Source of the DNA: an uncultured Clostridia bacterium | GTDB taxonomy: Bacteria > Bacillota > Clostridia > TANB77 > CAG-465 | Reading direction: 5' to 3' | Assembly: GCA_944387375.1 (NCBI GenBank) | Contig: CALXEQ010000007.1 | Location: forward strand, 1-64,000 | Length of the DNA stretch: 64,000 nt | Shown: piece by piece, positions 9,361 through 18,027 of the stretch | How positions within the stretch are numbered: position 1 is the first letter of the stretch | Layout: the number at the start of each line of letters is the position of its first letter | Position numbers and translations under genes: made by a program | The notes under the pieces: generated by a model | What the model was told of the DNA's origin: nothing | What the model saw: the letters and a program-made list of their open reading frames with translations, nothing else | Database searches by the model: none

Positions 9361-10680
9361 TTATTTATTTAAAACTTTTAAGATTTCATCTGTTGTTAAC
9401 ATTTTTTGTTCACCAGAGATCATGTTCTTTAATGTATATAATCCTTTTTCCTTTTCCTCTTGACCTATTATAATAACATATGGTATATCTAAATTATTTG
9501 CATAAGAAAATTTATTCTTTATTTTAGTATCTTCCTTATATATTTCATTTGGTATATTATTTTCTCTTAGTATATTAGAAATTTTTACTGCTTCTTCAAT
9601 TCCAACCCCCATTGCTATTATACCTGCCTTAGATATAGACTTTTTAGAAGATTTTAAAAGTCCTAATTCCTTTAAATTATAAAATAATCTTGTAAGTCCT
9701 ATTGAAATTCCAACTCCAGGTAAATTTTTCTTTGTGTAGTAACTTGCTAAATTTTCATATCTACCACCAGAGCAAATACTTCCTATTGACTCATATCCAA
9801 CTAAATTTGTTTCATATACTGTTCCAGTATAATAATCTAGTCCTCTTGCAATAGTTAGATCCACTACAAAATTTTTTTCTTCTACATTAAATAATCTTAC
9901 ATATTTTACTACTTCTTTAAGTTCTTCTAATCCCTCTTTAAATATCTCACTATTAAAATTTAATCTTTCAAGTTTTTCTAACTTTTCATCAGTTGCTCCA
10001 TCAATTTTAAAAAATTGCTCTATTTTATTTATTTTCTCATCTGATAAATTTAATTTTGAAAGTTCTTCTTTTACTGCCTCCATTCCTATTTTTTCTAATT
10101 TATCTATTATTATTAATATCTCAGTCTTTTTATCTGATATATTTAGTTCATCAAATAGCCCATTTAATATTTTTCTATTATTAATCTTTATAACAAAATT
10201 ATCAAAACCTAAATTCTTAAAAGTTGTGTAAATAACGCTTGGAATTTCTGCATCATTAATTATACTTAATTTTCCATCACCTATAATATCAATGTCACAT
10301 TGATAAAACTCTCTATATCTTCCTTTTTGTGCTCTTTCTCCTCTAAATACTTTACCTATTTGATATCTCCTATATGGAAATGTTAAATCATTATAATATT
10401 GAGCTACGTACTTTGCAAGTGGTACAGTTAAATCAAATCTTAAACTTAAATCTTTATCTCCTTTTTTAAAAGAATAAATTTGTTTTTCTGTTTCTCCACC
10501 AGCTTTAGCAAGTAATACCTCTGATGATTCAATTATTGGTGTTTCTTCTGGCAAAAACCCATATAATTCATAAGTATTTTTTATTGTATCTAACATTTCA
10601 TTAAATTTTATTTGATCTTGTGGTAATAACTCCATAAATCCACTTAATGTTCTTGGCTCTACTCTTTTTATATTTTCCAT
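9361..10680 (-). CDS. hisS: Histidyl-tRNA synthetase
   Basis: The 439-residue class II synthetase charges tRNA-His. Motif 1 and 2 regions (FDLTVPLAKYVAQYYND, YREFYQCDIDIIGDG), the histidine-specific signature ARGLDYYTGTVYE, and motif 3 (GVGISIGLTRLFY) are all present. The C-terminal anticodon-binding domain follows (GIIAMGVGIEEAV to the end). ATG at 10680 has GGGAG 6 bases upstream. It is expressed from a promoter at 10908-10936 through a leader that encodes a His-rich peptide and ends in a terminator, so transcription is probably attenuated by histidine supply. No T-box motif is present in this leader. Confidence 0.97.
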   Translation of the reverse strand: MENIKRVEPRTLSGFMELLPQDQIKFNEMLDTIKNTYELYGFLPEETPIIESSEVLLAKAGGETEKQIYSFKKGDKDLSLRFDLTVPLAKYVAQYYNDLTFPYRRYQIGKVFRGERAQKGRYREFYQCDIDIIGDGKLSIINDAEIPSVIYTTFKNLGFDNFVIKINNRKILNGLFDELNISDKKTEILIIIDKLEKIGMEAVKEELSKLNLSDEKINKIEQFFKIDGATDEKLEKLERLNFNSEIFKEGLEELKEVVKYVRLFNVEEKNFVVDLTIARGLDYYTGTVYETNLVGYESIGSICSGGRYENLASYYTKKNLPGVGISIGLTRLFYNLKELGLLKSSKKSISKAGIIAMGVGIEEAVKISNILRENNIPNEIYKEDTKIKNKFSYANNLDIPYVIIIGQEEKEKGLYTLKNMISGEQKMLTTDEILKVLNK

Positions 10681-10727
10681 TGTAATCTCCCTTTCTTAAA
10701 TTAAAATATTATATCTATGTTTTTTTA

Positions 10728-10760
10728 TAAAAAAACACGTAAGTTTTTGGCCTTACGTGT
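10728..10760 (-). terminator. Attenuator terminator in the hisS leader
   Basis: ACACGTAAG (10760-10752) pairs with CTTACGTGT (10743-10735), and seven U residues follow. The hairpin lies about 50 bases upstream of hisS and downstream of its promoter, so it must be bypassed to express hisS. Confidence 0.8.
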
Positions 10761-10848
10761 AAAATATATCACACATCAGGCACAACAAACTATGCCTGAG
10801 CTAAATTTCATTTTAAAGCGCAGACATAGAATAAATATGATGATGTGC
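10755..10848 (-). promoter_or_regulatory. Competing RNA pairings of the hisS attenuator
   Basis: Three alternative pairings can be read in the minus-strand RNA. AUGUGUGA (10776-10769) can pair with UUACACGU (10762-10755), which would disrupt the terminator. GCACAUCA (10848-10841), which overlaps the histidine codons, can pair with the same segment (10778-10771) and release the terminator. UCAGGCA (10799-10793) pairs with UGCCUGA (10782-10776). A ribosome stalled on the His codons would mask the first segment and favour read-through. The switch model is inference from base complementarity. Confidence 0.6.
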
Positions 10849-10878
10849 CAATGTGTTATTAAGTTTTACTATATTCAT
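10813..10878 (-). CDS. His-rich leader peptide of hisS (21 residues)
   Basis: An ATG at 10878 with AAAGGAG (10894-10888) nine bases upstream opens a 21-codon frame ending in TAA at 10815-10813. Its centre reads TLAHHHIYS: codons 12-14 are three consecutive CAT histidine codons (10845-10837). It lies between the hisS promoter and the attenuator terminator. By analogy with his-operon leader peptides of Proteobacteria it would sense charged tRNA-His by ribosome stalling. The peptide itself probably has no other function. It is too short for routine gene callers. Confidence 0.8.
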   Translation of the reverse strand: MNIVKLNNTLAHHHIYSMSAL

Positions 10879-10907
10879 TTTATTCTACTCCTTTCAAATA
10901 CACAATT

Positions 10908-10936
10908 ATTATACACTAGAATAGAATAATTGTCAA
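10908..10936 (-). promoter_or_regulatory. Sigma-A promoter of the hisS leader
   Basis: Consensus TTGACA (10936-10931), 17 bases, consensus TATAAT (10913-10908). It partly overlaps the stop codon of the preceding gene. Confidence 0.85.
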
Positions 10937-11274
10937 TTAAAAAGTATTAAAGACAATAAAATATACATAAAAAATACAACTAAAAATACTAAATATGTAA
11001 TGCAAGTAGAAAAAAATAATCTAGCTTTTCTAATACAAGCTTTAGCTATATTTTTAATATCTATATTCCAAAAGCATAATATATTTTGTATAACAGATGC
11101 AAAATATATACTATACATTGGAATTAAAAAACATATATTCCAAATTTTATTTAAATTATAAATCCTATTTATGCATAAAATTATAATTGAAATTAATATA
11201 GCTACAATGCACATACTATACATAGCTTTTGTTGAAGTAATAATAACTAATTCATATCTTTTTTCATCATTCAT
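10933..11274 (-). CDS. Small multi-pass membrane protein of unknown function
   Basis: About 113 residues with roughly three to four hydrophobic segments (MCIVAILISIIILCI, WNICFLIPMYSIYFASVI, and FFSTCITYLVFLVVFFMYIL) and a short polar N-terminus, MNDEKRYEL. A longer frame starts at 11304, but GGGTGAT sits just before the ATG at 11274, so this start was chosen. No family was recognised. It is divergent from the YtaF-like gene on the other side of a 109-bp gap. Confidence 0.6.
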   Translation of the reverse strand: MNDEKRYELVIITSTKAMYSMCIVAILISIIILCINRIYNLNKIWNICFLIPMYSIYFASVIQNILCFWNIDIKNIAKACIRKARLFFSTCITYLVFLVVFFMYILLSLILFN

Positions 11275-11383
11275 TCTATCACCCTTTGCCCTATATAATA
11301 CCATTTTATTTTTATAAAATAAATATTTTTTAACATATTTTTTTATTTATCATTTAATATAGTAAAAAGAAAGGAGTAATAAT

Positions 11384-11920
11384 GTGAGTTTAATATCTAC
11401 TCTTTTATTTACTATATCCGCTAATTTAGATAATATTCCAATTGGAATTTTTTTTGCTATAAATAATAATAAGTTAAAAATATTTGACTTAATTGAAATT
11501 TCTTTTTTTACTAGCATTTTTACTTTTATTATAATGTTAATAGGAAACATTATTGCTAAAATATTACCTATTGAATTTTCAAATCAAATAGGTGCATATA
11601 TTATAATTATTATTGGAGTATATGGGATTATAAAAGAAATTTTCAAAAAAAATAAAATACAAGAAAATAATAAAACTTTTATATCTAAATTTCAAACTAT
11701 TATTTTACTTTCTATAAATAATTTAGCCTTAGGAATTAATGCAAGTATAACTGGTATTAATTGTTTGCCCTCTAGTATATTTACATTTATATTTAGTTTT
11801 ATATTTTTATATATAGGCTCCTTTATAGGAAAAAAGATAAATTATAATTTAATATCTGATATATCCAATTACTTATCATATATTATAATTTTAATATTAG
11901 GAATAGTAGAACTTATATAA
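11384..11920 (+). CDS. YtaF-like sporulation membrane protein (DUF204/MntP-related)
   Basis: The 178-residue protein has about six membrane segments in two pseudo-repeats. The family-typical phrases SANLDNIPIGIFFAI and NNLALGINASITG carry the acidic and polar residues seen in the MntP/YtaF group. YtaF is a sporulation-associated membrane protein of unknown activity; MntP exports Mn2+. Similarity to YtaF seems closer because of the D-N-[IL]-P-I-G motif. The start is GTG at 11384 with AAGGAG 7 bases before it; an ATG two bases upstream would stop at once. It is followed by a bidirectional terminator. Confidence 0.7.
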   Translation: MSLISTLLFTISANLDNIPIGIFFAINNNKLKIFDLIEISFFTSIFTFIIMLIGNIIAKILPIEFSNQIGAYIIIIIGVYGIIKEIFKKNKIQENNKTFISKFQTIILLSINNLALGINASITGINCLPSSIFTFIFSFIFLYIGSFIGKKINYNLISDISNYLSYIIILILGIVELI

Positions 11921-11921
11921 T

Positions 11922-11962
11922 AAAGGACAGCTCAAAGTATTTTACTTCAAGCTGTCTTTTTA
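11922..11962. terminator. Bidirectional terminator between the YtaF-like gene and the giant adhesin
   Basis: AAAGGACAGCT pairs with AGCTGTCTTTTT around an A/T-rich inner stem. The inner pairs are G-U wobbles only in the minus-strand RNA, while the better U-run is on the plus strand. It sits between convergent genes and probably serves both. Confidence 0.7.
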
Positions 11963-11993
11963 TATATTATTTTAAGAAGATTTCTTTTTTATA

Positions 11994-14900
11994 TTATTTT
12001 TCTTTATTTTGTCTTTTTCTTCTTACTATTACTAACACTATTCCTGCTATACATACCACTGCTATTACTACTATTGCTACTACTGCTATATCTCCTGTCT
12101 CTGGGGCTTTCTCATTTGTTATTCTTACTTTCATCTCTTCTGCATTTATCTCTATTTCATGTGCCTCTGTATCTATTATGTACTCTTCTGGTGCTTCTAT
12201 TTCTCTATATGTATATTTTCCATATGGTACATTCTCAAATACATATACTCCGTTTTCATCTGTTACTCCTTCTACTACATAATCTGTCTCTAAACTTCTT
12301 AATTCAAATTTACAATTTGGTATTGCTTTTGAATCTGCAAAGTCTACTTTCTCAAATGTTACTCTTGATTCTTTTCTTGTATTCTCTACCACTTGTTTTT
12401 CTACTGCCCATTTTCCTTCTTCATCAAAATGTGCTGTAAATTCAAATTCTTCTTCATTTAATTTATATTTCTCTGGAGCTTTTACTTCTTTATATGTATA
12501 TTTCTTTCCTTCCTCAAATAAATCTACTGGTATATATCCTGTTCCTTCTTCATCTGTTGTTGATCTTAATATTACTTCTCCTTCTTCATTTCTTATCTCA
12601 AATTCACAGTTTGGTATTTTCTCCCCTGTAAATATGTCTACCTTTTCCATATATCCTGATTTTACTGGATATTCATTTAATACTCTATATACCATTTGAT
12701 CTTTATTTTCTCTTGTTAGATCTACACTTATTACATTTTCTGCTAACTCATATTTTTCTGGTGCTTCTATCTCTTTTATATAATATCTTCCTAGTGGTAT
12801 ATTATCTAGTCTTATCATTCCTTTTTCTGTTGTTGTTAGTTTGGCTTCTTTATATTCTTCTTCTCCTTCTTCTTTTATGTATAATGGTTTTGTACATTCT
12901 TCATCTATGTATATTCCATATACTGCTCCTTCTATTCCCTTTATTCCTTCTTCTTCCATATATTCTTCTACTTCTTCTGGTGTCATTGCTCTTATTATAT
13001 TTAAGAAGTCTTCTACTTTTTTATCTAGCTCTACCACATTCATTTCATTTCCTGTTAATATTATATCTTCTAGTAATGTTGTTGCTGATATCTTTATTAA
13101 TGATAATGATGCTTCTTCATAATCATTTACCATTCCTTCTAGCTCATATGTTATGAATTCTCTTTCATTTCCTTCATATCTTACTTCTACTTCTCTTGTC
13201 TCTTCATTTATTGTATATGGATATGATGTCTCTAATTCTCTTACATAATAGCTTCCTTCTGGTAAATCTATTGTACTTGTTACATCTTCATTTCCTTCTA
13301 CTTCTATTATATCTAATAAGCTATCTGCTTCTATTACTTCTTTTTTATCTACTGTTTCTAATCTTTCTTTTGTATATACTCCAAATACTGCTCTTTGCTC
13401 TAGTTCTTGACCATTTGCAAAGTTTATATCTTCAAATTCTTTTCTTAAACTTATTAATAATTTTTGTCTTACATCATTTAGTTCTTTTGTTGTTGTCTCT
13501 ACTCTTACTAATTCATCTTCACTTTTTAATACTACATTTTCTATATCTTCATCTATTAAGTATCCTTCTGGTGCCTCTATCTCTTCTATTCTATATTCTC
13601 CTGGATATAGTTCTTTACTTGTTGCTATCCCTTCTGCTAATGTTGTTATTGTATCTACTTTTTCTCCTTCTTCTACATATGTTACTCTTCCATCTGGTGA
13701 TACTATATCTTTTGCTGCATATATTTCATATGTTACTCCTTCTAGTCCTCTTAACTCCCAGATTGGTGTATATTTACTTCCATATTCTGTTTGTTCTTGA
13801 CTTATATTTGTAAACATTTCTCCTGTCTTTACTATCTCTAGTTTTGACATTAATGGTTCATCTTCCATATCTACTATATAATATAAATCTAATTGATTTG
13901 CTGGCTTATTCTCTTCTATCTCCATTGCTGCTTTATCTATTCTTACATGTTTTCCGCCTTCTCCTATTACTCCTATTTTATTTTCATCTTCTGGTATTCT
14001 CCATTCTTCTTGTAAGTAATATCCTTCTGGCGCTTTTGTCTCATATATTATATAATCTCCTGCTTTTATCTTTTGTGGTGTTATGAAGCTTCCTTCTTCA
14101 TTTGTCTTGTATGTTGTTATTTTCTTATCTTCTGTTGTATCATATAGCTCTAACCATTTATCTTCTTGACAATCCCATATCTTAAATTCTGCTCCTGCTA
14201 AGTTTACTGTTGCTCCTGTGTCTGCATCTCTTTTTTGTACTTTCAAGTAAAACTCTACTGGCTCATCTGCTTCTATTCTATATTCTTTTTGTACTTGTCT
14301 TTTTATTGTTACATCTTCTGGTTGAATAAACCAATGTGTATGTTCTCCTTCATTACTTTCTTTTATCTCTGTTAGTTCATATTCTCCATATGGTATTGTA
14401 TATGGATAATATTTATCCCTTGATTCTTCTTCTACAAATTCTCCATATCCATATTTATCTATTGTTAGCTCATAATACTTCTCTGGATTTGATTTTAATG
14501 TTAATCTTAATATTGCTCCTTCTGATGCTGCTTCTTCTGTTTGTCCTAATTGATTGTCATATTTTATTACCTCTACTCTTCCCCTTATTACCTCTTCTTT
14601 TGACACATCCATATGATATGTTCTTTCTTCTGTTTGCTCTGATGGGTTTTGTTCAAAGTAATATTCATTTGGATCTGCTAAGTATCCTTCTGCATATGAG
14701 TAATTATATGTTACTCCTTCTACTGTCTCTGTATGACTTATTTTCTCTTTTACCATATAGTTTCCTACTAGTAAGTCTTTTGACTCTGCACACCAGTATC
14801 CTTCTTCATCTTGATGATCTACTTCTATATCATATACTTTCTCTGTATATCCATCTGTTTGTGGATCATATCTATATATTTGATATATCGCTCCTTCTAG

Positions 14901-17900
14901 TGTTGCATCTCCTTGTGTATAATCTGGGGCATCTGTGTCTTCTCTATTTGCATCTACTTTTCTTATCTTTATTTGCATTACCTTTGGTGTATCTACTATA
15001 TCTTTACTATATGGCTCTACTTGTACCTTTCTATCTTTTTCTACAAATACTATAAAGTCTTCACATTTTAATGAGATTGGTGATACTAAACTCTCTGTTA
15101 CTGTATATTCTCCATATGGTAGATCTTCTATTATACAATATCCATTTTCATCTGTTTGAGCTGTACATTTTCTTGTAAATGTTGGATCTGAGTTTAATAT
15201 TGCTGTAAATTCACACTTATCTAGTGGAAATTGTGGTGTGTTACTTGTTGCTCCTATCTCTTTATATATCTCTATATCATTTCTATTTGGCTCATTTTGT
15301 ATTGTTATTGGTACTGTTACTAATTCTGTTCCTTGTACTGTGTTGTCTGCTGTTACCATATATACTTTTTCTCTATATGTTACTTCTTCTCCTGGTATTG
15401 TTGCATCTGGATCTATTCCTTCTGGGAATGTTGTCTCTTTTAAATAATATGTTCCTGTTCTCATTGTTCCTGATATTGCATATCCATTTGCATCTGTTGG
15501 TCCTATTACTACTGTTTCTCCATTTTTATCTATATATTCTTGTTCTCCTTGCGCATCTCTATATACTGTAAAATATGCTCCTTCTACTTTTGCATCTGTT
15601 GCTTCTCCTTCATGTAGTAATATTTCTTTATATATCTCTATTTTCATATCTTTTGAGTTATCTACTTTTGTATACTCATATGTTTTATTTTTCTCTTCTA
15701 CAAATACATTAAAGTTTTGTATTCTTTCTGCTTCTGGTGGTGTTACACACTCTTCTACTAAATATTCTCCATATGGTAAATTTTCTATTCTACATATTCC
15801 ATCTTTTCCTGATACATTTGAATAGTATGTCTTAATTGGGTTAGATATTAATGTTGCCTTAAATTGTGCTCCCTCTAAATTTATCTCAGGGTCATAATCT
15901 AATTCTCCTAATCTTTTTAAGATCTCTATATGTCCATATACTGGTTCATTTTGTATTGTTATTGGTACTGTTACTAATTCTGTTCCTTGTACTGTATTAT
16001 CTGCTTCTACTATATATACTTTTTCTCTATATGTTACTTCTTCTCCTGGTATTGTTGCATCTGGATCAAATCCCACTGGGAATGTTGTTTCTTTTAAATA
16101 ATATGTCCCTGTTCTCATTGTTCCTGATATTGCATATCCACTCGCATCTGTTGGTCCTATTACACATACTTCATCTGTACATGCTTCATCTCTATATACT
16201 GTAAAATATGCTCCTTCTACTTTTGCATCTGTTGCTCCTCCATCTCTCATATATATTTCTTTATTTACTTCTATTTTCATGTCCTTTGATGTATCTACTT
16301 TTGTATATTTATATGTCTCATTTTCTTTACTTACTGTAACATTAAAGTTTTCTATTTTTTCTGCTTCTGGTGGTACCAAACACTCTTCTACTACATATTC
16401 TCCATATGGTATATGGATTATTCTACATATTCCATCTTCTCCTGATATGTTTGAATAATATACTTGATCTTCATGCAATGTTCCATTCTCATCTATATAT
16501 GTTGCTTTAAATTGAGCTCCTGCTAAATTTATTTCCTCATCATAATCTAGCGCTCCTAATCTTTTTAATATCTCTATATTTCCGTATATTGGTGTCTCTG
16601 GTGCTTCACATAAAGATTCTGCTATTACTGTAGTATATTGATCTACATAGTTAATACTTACGTTTATTCTATTTCCATTTATATTAAATCCTTCTGATGG
16701 TTGGATTTCTTGATAGTAATAATTTCCAAGTGGTAAATCTGTTACAGCTTGTGTATTTCCATATTCATCTGTTACTATATCTGCTTTTACTAATTCATTT
16801 GCACTATATCTTCTATTATTTCCTTCATAAATATCTTGTGCTGCATATAGGTTATATACTGCTCCTGCAAGTGTTGCATCTCCTTTTGTATTTCCTCTAT
16901 TATCTGCATCATACTTTACTAGCCTTACACTTCCTTTTGGATATCCATTTTTTCTTGTATATGTCACTGTTGCCTGAGGATTTACAGTAACCTGTACAGT
17001 TCTATTTGATTCTTCATTTACCATTTTATCTGGTGCTTGCGTTTCTGTAACTGTATATGTTCCCATTAAAATATTATTTAAATATGCCTTTCCGTCAGCA
17101 CCTGTAGTTATATCAAATTCTCCGCTTGGTCCTGATACATGGAAAGACGCACCTGATTTATAATCATCATATACATCCTTTTTTTCTACAACTAAATTTC
17201 CTAATGGATTAATTGTTCCACCTATACTATAATACTCATTATCTTGCCAACCACTTCCTGAAGACACAACTTCTTGGTTAGCACTAGCATTATCATAATA
17301 TAATGTAGCATCATTATATCTATATTTTCCAACTTGAACATTAAGTTGTATATTTATTTGACCACCTATATCACTGCCACGCTGTACAACACGGAATTGA
17401 TTACCACTTTGTTGTACTCCCCAATCACCGTAACCACCATTAGCTGTTACATTCATATAATTTGAATATGCTGGTTGATTAATAGTTATCCATTGAGATA
17501 CCCAATATGTACCATCATATGTAAAATTAAGTTGTGATGCTCCTATAGGATTTCCAAGTGTTCCTTCAGTAGCATTAACATAATTTATAGCTTCCCAATA
17601 CAAATCTTTAGCCCATTGAGCATGGCTTCCACTTAACTCATCTATACCAAAATATCCAGTATATGACCAAATTACCGCTTGTTTTACTTGCTCATCTGCA
17701 TCAACATTTCCAGTACCCACATTTTTATCATAAACATATGACGCTGCCTTGCTATACTGATGGCTCCATGATCTTGTTCCATCATAAGCTATTTTACTTG
17801 TAAAAATTACAGTAGGTTCAACGCAATACACTCTTTTACCGTCTATATAATATCTCCATGTACAGTTACTTGGATGATTTAATCTTGATGGTAATGTTAT

Positions 17901-18011
17901 ATATGATACACCGCATTGATTACCGCTAGGAGACATAGCATAAGCTATGTCTCCCACAGTAATTATTACAAGTAGCATAATAATAACACTAATGTATTTT
18001 AATTTTTTCAT
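11994..18011 (-). CDS. Giant thioester-domain adhesin with many SpaA/Cna-B repeats (2005 residues)
   Basis: A signal peptide (residues 1-26, ending AYA) is followed by a thioester-type domain. Cys63 in VYCVEP and Gln111 in VKQAVIW match the Cys and Gln motifs that form the internal thioester in TED adhesins. From about residue 270 a chain of a dozen or more SpaA/Cna-B beta-sandwich repeats follows, each ending in a phrase such as YGEYVVEE or LGRYYIKEIEAPE; in this family the Lys, Asn and Glu residues form isopeptide bonds. The C-terminus is APETGD, a membrane helix and RRKR, a non-LPXTG sorting signal. It probably binds host surfaces covalently; that is inference from the family. It lies 16 bases after a paralogue. 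Confidence 0.88.
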   Translation of the reverse strand: MKKLKYISVIIMLLVIITVGDIAYAMSPSGNQCGVSYITLPSRLNHPSNCTWRYYIDGKRVYCVEPTVIFTSKIAYDGTRSWSHQYSKAASYVYDKNVGTGNVDADEQVKQAVIWSYTGYFGIDELSGSHAQWAKDLYWEAINYVNATEGTLGNPIGASQLNFTYDGTYWVSQWITINQPAYSNYMNVTANGGYGDWGVQQSGNQFRVVQRGSDIGGQINIQLNVQVGKYRYNDATLYYDNASANQEVVSSGSGWQDNEYYSIGGTINPLGNLVVEKKDVYDDYKSGASFHVSGPSGEFDITTGADGKAYLNNILMGTYTVTETQAPDKMVNEESNRTVQVTVNPQATVTYTRKNGYPKGSVRLVKYDADNRGNTKGDATLAGAVYNLYAAQDIYEGNNRRYSANELVKADIVTDEYGNTQAVTDLPLGNYYYQEIQPSEGFNINGNRINVSINYVDQYTTVIAESLCEAPETPIYGNIEILKRLGALDYDEEINLAGAQFKATYIDENGTLHEDQVYYSNISGEDGICRIIHIPYGEYVVEECLVPPEAEKIENFNVTVSKENETYKYTKVDTSKDMKIEVNKEIYMRDGGATDAKVEGAYFTVYRDEACTDEVCVIGPTDASGYAISGTMRTGTYYLKETTFPVGFDPDATIPGEEVTYREKVYIVEADNTVQGTELVTVPITIQNEPVYGHIEILKRLGELDYDPEINLEGAQFKATLISNPIKTYYSNVSGKDGICRIENLPYGEYLVEECVTPPEAERIQNFNVFVEEKNKTYEYTKVDNSKDMKIEIYKEILLHEGEATDAKVEGAYFTVYRDAQGEQEYIDKNGETVVIGPTDANGYAISGTMRTGTYYLKETTFPEGIDPDATIPGEEVTYREKVYMVTADNTVQGTELVTVPITIQNEPNRNDIEIYKEIGATSNTPQFPLDKCEFTAILNSDPTFTRKCTAQTDENGYCIIEDLPYGEYTVTESLVSPISLKCEDFIVFVEKDRKVQVEPYSKDIVDTPKVMQIKIRKVDANREDTDAPDYTQGDATLEGAIYQIYRYDPQTDGYTEKVYDIEVDHQDEEGYWCAESKDLLVGNYMVKEKISHTETVEGVTYNYSYAEGYLADPNEYYFEQNPSEQTEERTYHMDVSKEEVIRGRVEVIKYDNQLGQTEEAASEGAILRLTLKSNPEKYYELTIDKYGYGEFVEEESRDKYYPYTIPYGEYELTEIKESNEGEHTHWFIQPEDVTIKRQVQKEYRIEADEPVEFYLKVQKRDADTGATVNLAGAEFKIWDCQEDKWLELYDTTEDKKITTYKTNEEGSFITPQKIKAGDYIIYETKAPEGYYLQEEWRIPEDENKIGVIGEGGKHVRIDKAAMEIEENKPANQLDLYYIVDMEDEPLMSKLEIVKTGEMFTNISQEQTEYGSKYTPIWELRGLEGVTYEIYAAKDIVSPDGRVTYVEEGEKVDTITTLAEGIATSKELYPGEYRIEEIEAPEGYLIDEDIENVVLKSEDELVRVETTTKELNDVRQKLLISLRKEFEDINFANGQELEQRAVFGVYTKERLETVDKKEVIEADSLLDIIEVEGNEDVTSTIDLPEGSYYVRELETSYPYTINEETREVEVRYEGNEREFITYELEGMVNDYEEASLSLIKISATTLLEDIILTGNEMNVVELDKKVEDFLNIIRAMTPEEVEEYMEEEGIKGIEGAVYGIYIDEECTKPLYIKEEGEEEYKEAKLTTTEKGMIRLDNIPLGRYYIKEIEAPEKYELAENVISVDLTRENKDQMVYRVLNEYPVKSGYMEKVDIFTGEKIPNCEFEIRNEEGEVILRSTTDEEGTGYIPVDLFEEGKKYTYKEVKAPEKYKLNEEEFEFTAHFDEEGKWAVEKQVVENTRKESRVTFEKVDFADSKAIPNCKFELRSLETDYVVEGVTDENGVYVFENVPYGKYTYREIEAPEEYIIDTEAHEIEINAEEMKVRITNEKAPETGDIAVVAIVVIAVVCIAGIVLVIVRRKRQNKEK
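15292..15945 (-). repeat. Second copy of a 654-bp tandem repeat in the giant adhesin
   Basis: This stretch repeats the adjacent one at an offset of 654 bases with long identical runs. It encodes two SpaA-type domains from YGHIEILKRLGELDYD to TVPITIQNEP (about residues 689-906). It differs from the other copy by a few insertions, such as the longer QGEQEYIDKNGE loop. Confidence 0.85.
15946..16596 (-). repeat. First copy of the tandem repeat in the giant adhesin
   Basis: Encodes YGNIEILKRLGALDYD to TVPITIQNEP (about residues 472-688), nearly the same two-domain unit as the following copy. The most conserved part is the GTMRTGTYYLKETTFP to EEVTYREKVY segment. Confidence 0.85.
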
Positions 18012-18027
18012 ATTTCCTCCATTTATT

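Noticed and set aside
10681-10907. T-box riboswitch upstream of hisS
   Set aside because: No AGGGTGG-type T-box sequence or Stem I motifs are present, unlike in the thrS leader.
10717-10929. Plus-strand frame of 70 codons over the hisS leader
   Set aside because: It runs through the attenuator hairpin and the leader-peptide codons in antisense and has no ribosome-binding site. The minus-strand leader explains the region.
12074-16990. Several long plus-strand open frames rich in Leu, Ser and Tyr opposite the giant adhesin
   Set aside because: They are antisense shadows: the adhesin coding strand is strongly purine-rich, which leaves few stops on the other strand. They lack ribosome-binding sites and sensible composition.
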